Shown: positions 1-4,722 of the stretch, in pieces | How positions within the stretch are numbered: the first letter of the stretch is position 1 | Layout of the letters: every line of letters begins with the position of its first letter | Assembly: GCA_049294415.1 (NCBI GenBank) | Contig: JBAQCS010000019.1 | Location: forward strand, 1-9,436 | Source of the DNA: JAEZRQ01 sp049294415 | GTDB taxonomy: Bacteria; Patescibacteriota; Patescibacteriia; Patescibacteriales; UBA12465 | Direction of reading: 5' to 3' | DNA length: 9,436 nucleotides | Notes under the pieces: model-generated | Database searches by the model: none | What the model was told of the DNA's origin: nothing | The model's input: the letters and a program-made list of their open reading frames with translations, nothing else | Made by a program: the position numbers and the translations under genes

Positions 1-572
1 TATTTATCTTCCAAAGGAGATAAATGCATTAATTTTTCCAACATGTTTTTACCATCAACAAAGAAGAAAAACATGGTTAAGATAATCATGACTAACGACG
101 CTAAGAAACCAGTTGTATTAACAATTACTGAAGTGGCTCCTGAAATCATCCAATCACTAGATTTTTTCAAAAAATCAAGCAAGGAATTTTTTACTAAATC
201 ATTATCAAAATTTACATTTAAAAAATTCAAACGCTGAAACAAGCTAGACTTAAAAACGTCAGATAGATTATGATTAGAAAAATAAGCAGTTGTTTCACTG
301 TAAGCTTGGATTGATTTTTCAGAGGTATAACCAATCAGCTGAATACTTGGAATAATTAGGATAGCCAACAAAAATAAACACATCATTAGTGCAGCTAAAT
401 TTCTTCTGTTTCCTAAAAAAGCCGCTAACTGTTCGAAGGGTTTATAAAAAATAGTTGCCAGCACCGCTGCTATTACGAGTTCAGTTAAAAACGACTGAAA
501 AACAAAATAACAGGCTATGAGCGAGGCAACTACTAAAATGATTAAAAATGGCTTAGATAATTTTTTAGGCAT
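1..572 (-). CDS. AI-2E/PerM-family transporter, N-terminal part (3' end off window)
   Basis: This reading frame opens at an ATG at 572 and stays open for 190 codons to the left edge, so the C-terminal half is missing. I translated it by hand. The start MPKKLSKPFL leads into hydrophobic segments at about residues 8-27, 31-44 and 59-81. A mostly soluble stretch of about 65 residues follows, then another membrane segment at about 153-172 running into FVDGKNMLEKL and HLSPL. Two N-terminal helices, a long extracytoplasmic insert and an F-x-D-G-K...L-SPL segment after a helix are typical of the AI-2E transporter (PF01594, UPF0118/PerM) family, whose full members are about 340-370 residues. Family members export small molecules or act as Na+/H+ antiporters; the substrate here cannot be told. 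It lies 61 nt downstream of rpmG behind a terminator hairpin. I see no Shine-Dalgarno site or separate promoter, so it may depend on readthrough. Confidence 0.85.
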   Translation of the reverse strand, partial: MPKKLSKPFLIILVVASLIACYFVFQSFLTELVIAAVLATIFYKPFEQLAAFLGNRRNLAALMMCLFLLAILIIPSIQLIGYTSEKSIQAYSETTAYFSNHNLSDVFKSSLFQRLNFLNVNFDNDLVKNSLLDFLKKSSDWMISGATSVIVNTTGFLASLVMIILTMFFFFVDGKNMLEKLMHLSPLEDK

Positions 573-597
573 GGGGATTATTAAAAAATTATTACAA

Positions 598-627
598 AAT
601 CATCCCGCAAAAAATGACGGGATGATT
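598..627 (-). terminator. Rho-independent terminator of rpmG
   Basis: A perfect 10-bp inverted repeat (598-607 with 618-627, loop of 10 nt) starts 6 nt after the rpmG stop. On the minus strand it is followed by a T-rich stretch (TTGTAATAATTTTTT). The T-run is broken, so termination may be partial, which would allow readthrough into the AI-2E-family gene. Confidence 0.75.
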
Positions 628-633
628 AGTCGC

Positions 634-789
634 TTATTTAGTTTCTTTGTGTAATGTGTGTTTGTTGCAAGTTGGACAGTGCTTCTTCATTTCCAATCTA
701 GCTTTTAAAGTCTTCTTGTTCTTTCTTGAGAAGTAGTTCACCTTTTTGCATTCGGTGCACTCCAACTTAATCATGTTATCATTGGACAT
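634..789 (-). CDS. rpmG: 50S ribosomal protein bL33
   Basis: This 51-residue protein is a complete bL33, a small component of the large ribosomal subunit near the E site. The translation begins MSNDNMIKLECTECKK and ends HTLHKETK. The zinc-ribbon cysteines are present as two C-x2-C pairs (Cys11/Cys14 and Cys38/Cys41), so this is the zinc-binding form rather than the cysteine-less form. The family is normally 49-55 residues. The start at 789 gives a five-residue extension before a second Met (Met6), which begins the classic M-I-K-L-E-C core; either start is possible and neither has a Shine-Dalgarno site. A promoter overlaps the end of mutM upstream and a terminator follows, so it is probably its own transcription unit. 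Confidence 0.95.
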   Translation of the reverse strand: MSNDNMIKLECTECKKVNYFSRKNKKTLKARLEMKKHCPTCNKHTLHKETK

Positions 790-859
790 AAATCTTGTTT
801 TTAGCCACGCCCCTCAAGGTAACGGGAACGACGGGCTGCTTTACTGTTAATTATTGACT
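790..859 (-). promoter_or_regulatory. GC-rich leader upstream of rpmG
   Basis: This is the predicted 5' UTR between the inferred transcript start (about 859) and the rpmG ATG. It contains a GC-rich block (about 803-841) that stands out from the AT-rich surroundings. On the minus strand the ends AGCCCGTC and GGGGCGTGGCT can pair through about 8 bp with one bulge, enclosing a CCC/GGG pairing. It may be a structured leader of the type used for ribosomal-protein autoregulation, but I do not recognise a known leader family. Confidence 0.3.
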
Positions 860-865
860 ATCAAT

Positions 866-894
866 AGAATATCTAATATTTGGCAAAGAGTCAA
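866..894 (-). promoter_or_regulatory. Promoter for rpmG
   Basis: On the minus strand TTGACT (889-894) is separated by 17 bp from TATTCT (866-871). The -35 box overlaps the mutM stop codon. A 13-bp inverted repeat, ATTGA-CTA-TCAAT (853-865), sits directly after the -10 box over the expected start site and could be an operator. Confidence 0.55.
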
Positions 895-1760
895 GATTGG
901 CAGACCTTACAATAATGTGTGCCTCTCCCGGCTATTTTTGTTTTAATAATAGCAGAACCGCATTTAACACATTTTTCGTTAGCTCGACCATAAACCTTTA
1001 ATTTTTGCGAAAAATTACCCTTTTTACCACTACCATCTACATAATTACTAAAAGTGGTACCTCGATTCTTAATAGCTAAAGCTAAAATTCTTTTAATAGC
1101 TTTATGGATTTTAAGCACTTCGGCTGGTTTCAAAGATGAAGCTGATCTTTGGGGTTTAACCCCAGCTTCAAATAAAACTTCATCCACATAAATATTACCG
1201 AGTCCGGCTACAGTTTTCTGGTCAAGCAGAGCTGCTTTAATATTAATACTACGACGAGCTAATTTAGCTTCAAATTCAGCTAGGTCAAATAAATTTTCTA
1301 GCGGTTCTGGCCCATAATTTTTAGCAATTAACCTATCCAACTCTGCCTCACTAGCCAATTTAATATAACCAAACTTTCGAACATCATTAAAAAATAAACG
1401 ACTAGAATCAGTAAAGGTAATAATTACTCTGGTATGCTTATTAGGTAGTTCTCCACCCACAGCTTTTTCAAATGAATGACTAGATAAACTATGTCCACCG
1501 GCCGATATCTGATCTTTAAAAAGATAAATAAGCTGGCCAGTCATCTTTAAATGAACTAGCATAAAAAGGCCAAGCTGATTACTTTTAAAAATAAGTAATT
1601 TGCCTCGACGTAAAATTTCAGTAAAAGATGAACCAGTTAGCTGTTTATTTAAATCGCCAACTAACTTTAAATCTAATACCTCTACGGCCTTAATTTTTTT
1701 ATTGAGCAAGCGCGACTCTAAATCACGACGTACTGTCTCAACTTCTGGCAGTTCTGGCAT
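891..1760 (-). CDS. mutM: Formamidopyrimidine-DNA glycosylase (Fpg/MutM)
   Basis: This base-excision repair enzyme removes oxidised purines such as 8-oxoguanine and FapyG and cuts the abasic site by beta/delta-elimination. The 289-residue protein starts with the diagnostic MPELPEVETV: Pro2 is the Schiff-base nucleophile and Glu3 the acid. Lys54 in RRGKLL matches the conserved catalytic lysine. The intercalation triad appears intact (Met73 in HLKMTGQL, Arg128 and Phe130 in DVRKFG). The helix-two-turn-helix region reads GLGNIYVDEVLFEAGVKP (187-204), and the C-terminal zinc finger has Cys264/Cys267 and Cys284/Cys287 with GRGTHYC. It is slightly longer than the usual 270 residues because of an insert at about residues 86-107. 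The start is fixed by Pro2, which must follow the initiator Met. There is no Shine-Dalgarno site. The ATG lies 1 nt after the stop of a 34-codon ORF, so translation is probably coupled. Confidence 0.97.
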   Translation of the reverse strand: MPELPEVETVRRDLESRLLNKKIKAVEVLDLKLVGDLNKQLTGSSFTEILRRGKLLIFKSNQLGLFMLVHLKMTGQLIYLFKDQISAGGHSLSSHSFEKAVGGELPNKHTRVIITFTDSSRLFFNDVRKFGYIKLASEAELDRLIAKNYGPEPLENLFDLAEFEAKLARRSINIKAALLDQKTVAGLGNIYVDEVLFEAGVKPQRSASSLKPAEVLKIHKAIKRILALAIKNRGTTFSNYVDGSGKKGNFSQKLKVYGRANEKCVKCGSAIIKTKIAGRGTHYCKVCQS

Positions 1761-1761
1761 T

Positions 1762-1866
1762 TTATAAGATGATAATAAGAGTCAAGATGATAACTACTGC
1801 GATAATTTCTACAGCAAAAATCTTCAAGAAACTTTTACCCATGTTGTCTGGATCTATTAACTTCAT
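1762..1866 (-). CDS. 34-residue single-helix membrane microprotein
   Basis: A short ORF of 34 codons plus TAA sits between a strong promoter and mutM. The translation begins MKLIDPDNMGKSFLKIF and continues as an uninterrupted hydrophobic stretch to the C terminus (about residues 15-34, rich in Ile, Val and Leu), so it would be a single-pass membrane peptide with a short charged N-terminal tail. Its stop lies 1 nt before the mutM ATG. The upstream -10 box is only 8 nt from its ATG, so the transcript would be leaderless, beginning 0-3 nt before the start codon. I do not recognise the family. It may be a real microprotein, or it may serve mainly to deliver ribosomes to mutM. Confidence 0.6.
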   Translation of the reverse strand: MKLIDPDNMGKSFLKIFAVEIIAVVIILTLIIIL

Positions 1867-1874
1867 ATACTTAT

Positions 1875-1903
1875 ATTATAGTTAGAAAAACAACAAAAAA
1901 CAA
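1875..1903 (-). promoter_or_regulatory. Leaderless promoter for the microprotein-mutM unit
   Basis: On the minus strand TTGTTT (1898-1903) is 17 bp from a perfect TATAAT (1875-1880). The expected start at about 1868 is within 3 nt of the ATG at 1866. The -35 box lies in the stem and T-tract of the preceding terminator. Confidence 0.7.
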
Positions 1904-1925
1904 CCAACGAAAATTGGTTGTTTTT
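1896..1925. terminator. Hairpin terminator (possibly bidirectional)
   Basis: CAACCAA (1901-1907) pairs with TTGGTTG (1914-1920), and flanking A and T runs extend the stem to about 12 bp. On the minus strand it is followed by TTTTTTGTTGTTTTT, and on the plus strand by a T-rich run. It ends the minus-strand tRNA-remnant region and insulates the mutM promoter. Confidence 0.75.
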
Positions 1926-1933
1926 ATTTTATG

Positions 1934-1981
1934 TGGGCCGAGTAGGATTTGCCCCTTCGGGGTATAAACTTCGAACCCTTC
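1934..1981 (-). pseudogene. Duplicated 3' end of tRNA-Tyr with T-loop insertion
   Basis: An exact 18-nt copy (1932-1949) of the end of the neighbouring tRNA-Tyr gene (2033-2050) covers the discriminator base, the 3' acceptor strand and the 3' T-stem strand. The T-loop motif TTCGAA and a degenerate 5' T-stem strand also occur (1970-1981), but they are separated from the copy by an extra segment of about 22 nt (1950-1971) that can fold as CCCC-GAA-GGGG. No anticodon arm, D arm or 5' acceptor strand is present, so it cannot make a tRNA. Similarity continues past the 3' end into the A/T-rich terminator approach, which suggests that tRNA end and terminator were copied together. Confidence 0.65.
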
Positions 1982-1997
1982 TATATCTACATAAAAT

Positions 1998-2027
1998 AAA
2001 AAAACCCAACAGAAGTTGAGTTTTTTT
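1998..2027 (-). terminator. Terminator of tRNA-Tyr
   Basis: On the minus strand CTCAAC (2015-2020) pairs with GTTGGG (2005-2010), including one G-U pair, around a TTCT loop. The stem is extended by seven A-T pairs and followed by TTTTTTTATTTT. The G-U pair exists only in the minus-strand RNA, which sets the direction. Confidence 0.8.
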
Positions 2028-2034
2028 ATTTTTG

Positions 2035-2118
2035 TGGGCCGAGTAGGATTCGAACCTACGAAGGCGCAAGGCCAGCAGATTTACAGTCTGCCCCGGTTGA
2101 CCGCTTCGGTATCGACCC
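2035..2118 (-). tRNA. tRNA-Tyr (GTA anticodon)
   Basis: An 84-nt class II tRNA can be folded completely. The acceptor stem GGGTCGA pairs with TCGGCCC (one G-U pair), followed by T8-A9 and the D-stem CCG/CGG. The anticodon stem is GCAGA/TCTGC around CTGTAAA, giving anticodon GTA (tyrosine). The variable arm is long, with GGC pairing to GCC, and the T-arm is GTAGG-TTCGAAT-CCTAC. The discriminator is A, as expected for bacterial tRNA-Tyr. CCA is not encoded in the gene, so it must be added by a nucleotidyltransferase. Confidence 0.96.
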
Positions 2119-2131
2119 AATTTACTTAATC

Positions 2132-2160
2132 ACTATAAATAAATTATCCTTCATTGTCAA
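2132..2160 (-). promoter_or_regulatory. Promoter of tRNA-Tyr
   Basis: On the minus strand a perfect TTGACA (2155-2160) is 17 bp from TATAGT (2132-2137). Transcription should start about 7 nt before the mature tRNA 5' end. Confidence 0.85.
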
Positions 2161-2169
2161 TAAAACAAA

Positions 2170-2196
2170 AACTCCAGCTTTTACAAGGCTGGAGTT
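2170..2196 (-). terminator. Terminator of the VirB2-like gene
   Basis: A 9-bp stem (2170-2178 with 2188-2196) is followed on the minus strand by TTTTTGTTTTA, 18 nt beyond the stop codon of the gene at 2215-2619. Confidence 0.88.
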
Positions 2197-2214
2197 AAGA
2201 AGAATAAACTAATT

Positions 2215-2619
2215 TTAACTAACCAGACTTGTAACCACAAATTTAACCAGAATATAAGATGAAAAGACAATAGCTAAACCAATAACTGACCAAACAATAA
2301 TATCTCTTCCCTTCTTAATTTTCTCAGATGAGCCGGCTGAAGTCATCCAAGTTAAGCCTCCGTAAACAAACATTATTAAAGATACAGAACCCACTAAACT
2401 CAAAACAAAATTGATAACACGAGAAATTAAAGCGTTAACGTCGGTAATGCCTAAGGGGTTAGGGAGTTTTTGAGAATTATTATTAATCTCTGTCTGAGTA
2501 GATGGTTTACCAGTTTCATCTGCAGCAGCAAAGGCTGGAACACTTAATAAGAATGAAGAAAAAATAATCAAAAGAAGTGCCAAAAAATTAAATTTAAAAA
2601 TTATGTTTTTATAATTCAT
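2215..2619 (-). CDS. VirB2/TrbC-like pilin-type membrane protein
   Basis: This 134-residue protein has an N-terminal hydrophobic segment (about 10-30) ending in AFA-A, a good signal-peptide cleavage site near residue 31. A polar linker of about 30 residues follows, then two membrane helices (about 66-90 and 106-128) joined by a short basic loop, SAGSSEKIKKGRD. The second part (LPNPLG, then a helix with MFVYGGLTWMTSAG, a Lys-rich loop, and WSVIGLAIVFSSYILV) has the architecture of VirB2/TrbC-type pilins of type IV secretion. Proteins of this layout are common in Patescibacteria, often outside any secretion operon. No VirB4, VirB6 or coupling-protein gene is visible here, so a secretion role is not supported by context. 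It could be a surface filament subunit or a small membrane channel-like protein. It forms a single-gene unit with its own promoter and terminator. Confidence 0.8.
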   Translation of the reverse strand: MNYKNIIFKFNFLALLLIIFSSFLLSVPAFAAADETGKPSTQTEINNNSQKLPNPLGITDVNALISRVINFVLSLVGSVSLIMFVYGGLTWMTSAGSSEKIKKGRDIIVWSVIGLAIVFSSYILVKFVVTSLVS

Positions 2620-2643
2620 AGAGTATATTTAAATAAATACTCT
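2620..2643. repeat. Inverted repeat between promoter and start codon
   Basis: AGAGTAT (2620-2626) and ATACTCT (2637-2643) form a 7-bp inverted repeat with a 10-nt spacer. It ends directly at the ATG of the VirB2-like gene and covers the expected transcription start (about 2640). It could act as a DNA operator, or as a weak hairpin over the start codon. Confidence 0.45.
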
Positions 2644-2646
2644 TTT

Positions 2647-2655
2647 ATTATAACA
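2647..2655 (-). promoter_or_regulatory. Extended -10 promoter of the VirB2-like gene
   Basis: The minus strand reads TGTTATAAT, an extended -10 element. The -35 position falls in the preceding terminator and is poor (near ATCCTT). A 17-nt stretch around it (2643-2659) is identical to the promoter of the pilMN operon (5922-5938). Confidence 0.65.
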
Positions 2656-2670
2656 TAAAGATTTAAAAAA

Positions 2671-2697
2671 AAGGATAGACTGTTATAGCCTATCCTT
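2671..2697 (-). terminator. Terminator of the SPFH/three-helix protein operon
   Basis: On the minus strand AAGGATAG pairs with CTATCCTT (8 bp, plus an inner G-T wobble and a C-G pair), followed by TTTTTT. It lies 15 nt after the stop codon of the gene at 2713-3399. Confidence 0.85.
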
Positions 2698-2712
2698 AAA
2701 TCATTATCAAAG

Positions 2713-3399
2713 TTATTGACGTTCAATCTTTACGATTGATCTCGTTCCTCCGTTATTAGCACCTTTGACAGTGGGAGTACCAGCCGTATCTACTCTAAAG
2801 AGATAGGCCCCGTGTTCTTCTGTTAACTCTATTAAATTAGAGCCATCAACTAAATTAACAGCCGCACCTTGAACGGTAAGTCTATATACCTCCCCTGCTA
2901 ACAGAGGGATACGAGACAACTGCCGCGTAGTATCAATGCCGTTAAAGTTAAGGACCTTAACTTTTGGAATACCAATTTCCTTAGCCTGATTACTAGGCAA
3001 GGATGGAAAACCGTGACTCTTGTAACCAATTATCACAGTAAAGATGAAAGCAATAAACAGTACCATTATAATTGGAGACTGTATCTTGCTTTTTTTAGCA
3101 CCCATTGCTTTATTCAATGCATTTAAAATGAAAATAGAAATAACTATTGCCAAAGTAGCACTTATTAAATAATGGATATCAAAAGCATTAAGACTAAAAT
3201 AAGAAGCCAGATAAACTAGTAATCCAAGGCCAGTGCCGACAAAAAATATTATCAGCCCGTGCCAGATTTCTTTCTTACTTAAAAAGTCCTTATCTTCTTT
3301 TTCGGCTTGTTGAACTGTTTGATCATCAGCTCCAGCATTACTATTTTGACAAGAAACTTCTGGAGTTTCATCGTCATCCATCATAAAAACTTTTCCCAT
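2713..3399 (-). CDS. Unrecognised three-helix membrane protein, SPFH operon partner
   Basis: I do not recognise a family for this 228-residue protein. It has an acidic cytoplasmic-looking N-tail (about 1-43, with DDDE and several Asp/Glu), three predicted membrane helices (about 47-68, 76-95 and 109-126) with a basic loop KAMGAKKSK between the second and third, and a C-terminal soluble part of about 100 residues. The basic loop suggests the N-terminus is inside and the C-terminal part outside the membrane. That C-terminal part alternates polar and hydrophobic residues (VYRLTVQGAAVNLV, AYLFRVDTAG) and probably forms a small beta domain. The ATG is 1 nt after the stop of the SPFH-like gene upstream, so the two are co-transcribed and probably translationally coupled. 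Met6 or Met7 are alternative starts. The arrangement suggests it works with the SPFH protein, as NfeD-type proteins do with stomatins or flotillins; this is inference, since the NfeD signature is not visible. Confidence 0.8.
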   Translation of the reverse strand: MGKVFMMDDDETPEVSCQNSNAGADDQTVQQAEKEDKDFLSKKEIWHGLIIFFVGTGLGLLVYLASYFSLNAFDIHYLISATLAIVISIFILNALNKAMGAKKSKIQSPIIMVLFIAFIFTVIIGYKSHGFPSLPSNQAKEIGIPKVKVLNFNGIDTTRQLSRIPLLAGEVYRLTVQGAAVNLVDGSNLIELTEEHGAYLFRVDTAGTPTVKGANNGGTRSIVKIERQ

Positions 3400-3400
3400 T

Positions 3401-4519
3401 TCAATTCTTCTTTTTAACTGTTACTGGTTTTTTTGCTCCTTGGTTACCATTATCATTAGGGTCGACACTAGTACCATTAGGAGATTGGTTAGAGGTTGAA
3501 TTGTGAGCATTAAGCCCCCAACCCAAAGTAAATGAATCATTAAGTTTTCCACTACCAGAGCTATCCATGTAGGTAATATTACCTTTTTTGGAGGCTACTT
3601 CGATGGTATCCAACTTTTTTTGTTCTGAAAGAAATTTTAAAGCTACAATACCATTGACGCCAGCGTCATCCTTAATTGCCTTAATGGCATTTGATCTTGT
3701 GCTATCCGCCTCGGCGGAAATTTTCTTCTTAACCGCCATGTTAAGCAATTCTTCATTCAAAACTTCACGTTCTCTCTTTTTTAATTCAACATCCAGTCTT
3801 GATTTTTCAGTATCCGAGGTATTTATAACATCAATAGGCATAAATCTAATAATTTTGACACCAACTTCAGCTTCTATGGTAGCAATAGCTTTGGCCAATT
3901 TTTTATCCCATTGATATTTAACAAACTTGTCATTTACTTTTTCACCGGTTAGGGTTTTAGCAAATTTAACAACCTCTAATTCTAATAATCCTGCCATAAA
4001 AACAAACGGGGTTTTTTTCGTGTAAACTAATTTAAACGAATCTACACACTGAAACTCAGCCGCATATTTTAAACGCAAGACATCACCAGTTCCGGGTTCA
4101 ATGTTTGTCTGACTACCATACTTATATTTTTTAATTTCGTCAGTGGATAAAACATCCCTGACTCCAGAAAAAATATAAATTGTTTGCTGACTCATTAATA
4201 CTTGAGAAGCCTCACTTAAGAAGCCGAGATAAGGAAATGGAAAATATAAGCCTGGAGTAAGTGGTAATAATTTTTCACCACTCCATTCATATAAATATTC
4301 CCAATTAGCCGGAACTTCAACCCTGTTTTTCCAACGAAGGATTGCAATAGTAACAACTGGAGTAATTAGAATTAAACCTGAAGCTAAAATAGCTATCCAG
4401 AAAAAATCCAAGACTGTTCCAATAATAGTTAAAACAATGACAACAACTAAAGCCACTGCGATTGATAAAAATAGCCACCTTAACCAGGCTGACAAAAATA
4501 CTTCTTCTGCTTTTCTCAT
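3401..4519 (-). CDS. SPFH/band-7-like membrane scaffold protein, copy A
   Basis: This 372-residue protein has two N-terminal membrane helices (about 12-36 and 40-62) followed by RWKNRV, placing the rest in the cytoplasm. The next part looks like a divergent SPFH (stomatin/prohibitin/flotillin/HflKC) domain: YEWSGEKLLPLTPGLYFPFPY (77-97) matches the typical G-x-x-L-x-PG-L-x-F-x-x-P opening, and the domain ends near DVINTSD (230-236). A charged helical stretch (about 237-285) follows, probably coiled coil, then a conserved block with ALKFLSEQ (293-300) and ITYMD, and a disordered Asn/Ser/Gly tail ending in lysines. SPFH proteins build oligomeric rings or cages in membranes and organise proteases or microdomains; the partner here is unknown. 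It is the first gene of an operon with the three-helix protein. AGGAG lies 9 nt before the ATG. It is a paralogue of the protein at 4723-5766. Confidence 0.8.
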   Translation of the reverse strand: MRKAEEVFLSAWLRWLFLSIAVALVVVIVLTIIGTVLDFFWIAILASGLILITPVVTIAILRWKNRVEVPANWEYLYEWSGEKLLPLTPGLYFPFPYLGFLSEASQVLMSQQTIYIFSGVRDVLSTDEIKKYKYGSQTNIEPGTGDVLRLKYAAEFQCVDSFKLVYTKKTPFVFMAGLLELEVVKFAKTLTGEKVNDKFVKYQWDKKLAKAIATIEAEVGVKIIRFMPIDVINTSDTEKSRLDVELKKREREVLNEELLNMAVKKKISAEADSTRSNAIKAIKDDAGVNGIVALKFLSEQKKLDTIEVASKKGNITYMDSSGSGKLNDSFTLGWGLNAHNSTSNQSPNGTSVDPNDNGNQGAKKPVTVKKKN

Positions 4520-4528
4520 GATAAAAAT

Positions 4529-4554
4529 CTCCTATTTTTTAGTTTAATTTATTT
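4529..4554 (-). repeat. Duplicated leader with Shine-Dalgarno, copy A
   Basis: This 26-nt leader segment includes TAGGAG, the ribosome binding site of the gene at 3401-4519. It matches the leader at 5776-5800 except for one extra base in an A-run (as read on the minus strand). Similarity is weaker but visible further upstream (TCTTTAA in both). Confidence 0.8.
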
Positions 4555-4609
4555 TATTTTTAAAGAGCCTTCTTTGCGATGGCATCAGTAACTCAATTGA
4601 ATTCTACTT

Positions 4610-4638
4610 ATTATATCATTTTTTAATGTTTATGTCAA
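4610..4638 (-). promoter_or_regulatory. Full-consensus promoter of SPFH copy A operon
   Basis: On the minus strand TTGACA (4633-4638) and TATAAT (4610-4615) are both perfect matches with a 17-bp spacer, the ideal housekeeping sigma-factor promoter. The transcript should start near 4603, giving a leader of about 83 nt. A short inverted repeat, GCCA-TTT-TGGC, lies just upstream of the -35 box. Confidence 0.88.
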
Positions 4639-4684
4639 CTATTTAAGGCCAAAATGGCTAAAAATAGACAAAAATATATACAAA

Positions 4685-4709
4685 AAAGCGAGTCTTTTTG
4701 ACTCGCTTT
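4685..4709 (-). terminator. Terminator of SPFH copy B
   Basis: A perfect 10-bp stem (4685-4694 with 4700-4709, 5-nt loop) is followed on the minus strand by a T-run, 13 nt after the stop codon of the gene at 4723-5766. It separates the two SPFH transcription units. Confidence 0.9.
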
Positions 4710-4722
4710 AATATAGCTCTTA

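Noticed and set aside
43..237. 64-codon plus-strand ORF with a Lys/Phe-rich product
   Set aside because: It lies antisense to the open AI-2E-family frame, which has clear family features. The product is low complexity with no domain.
1929..2120. 63-codon minus-strand ORF across the tRNA region
   Set aside because: It is translation of the tRNA-Tyr gene, two terminators and the tRNA remnant. The RNA features explain the sequence fully.
2215..2619. Evidence for a conjugation or type IV secretion locus
   Set aside because: The VirB2-like protein stands alone with its own promoter and terminator; no ATPase, relaxase or other VirB/Trb gene is present.
3588..3914. 108-codon plus-strand ORF
   Set aside because: It is antisense to SPFH copy A; Ser/Leu-rich reverse reading of a Lys/Glu-rich coiled-coil coding region.
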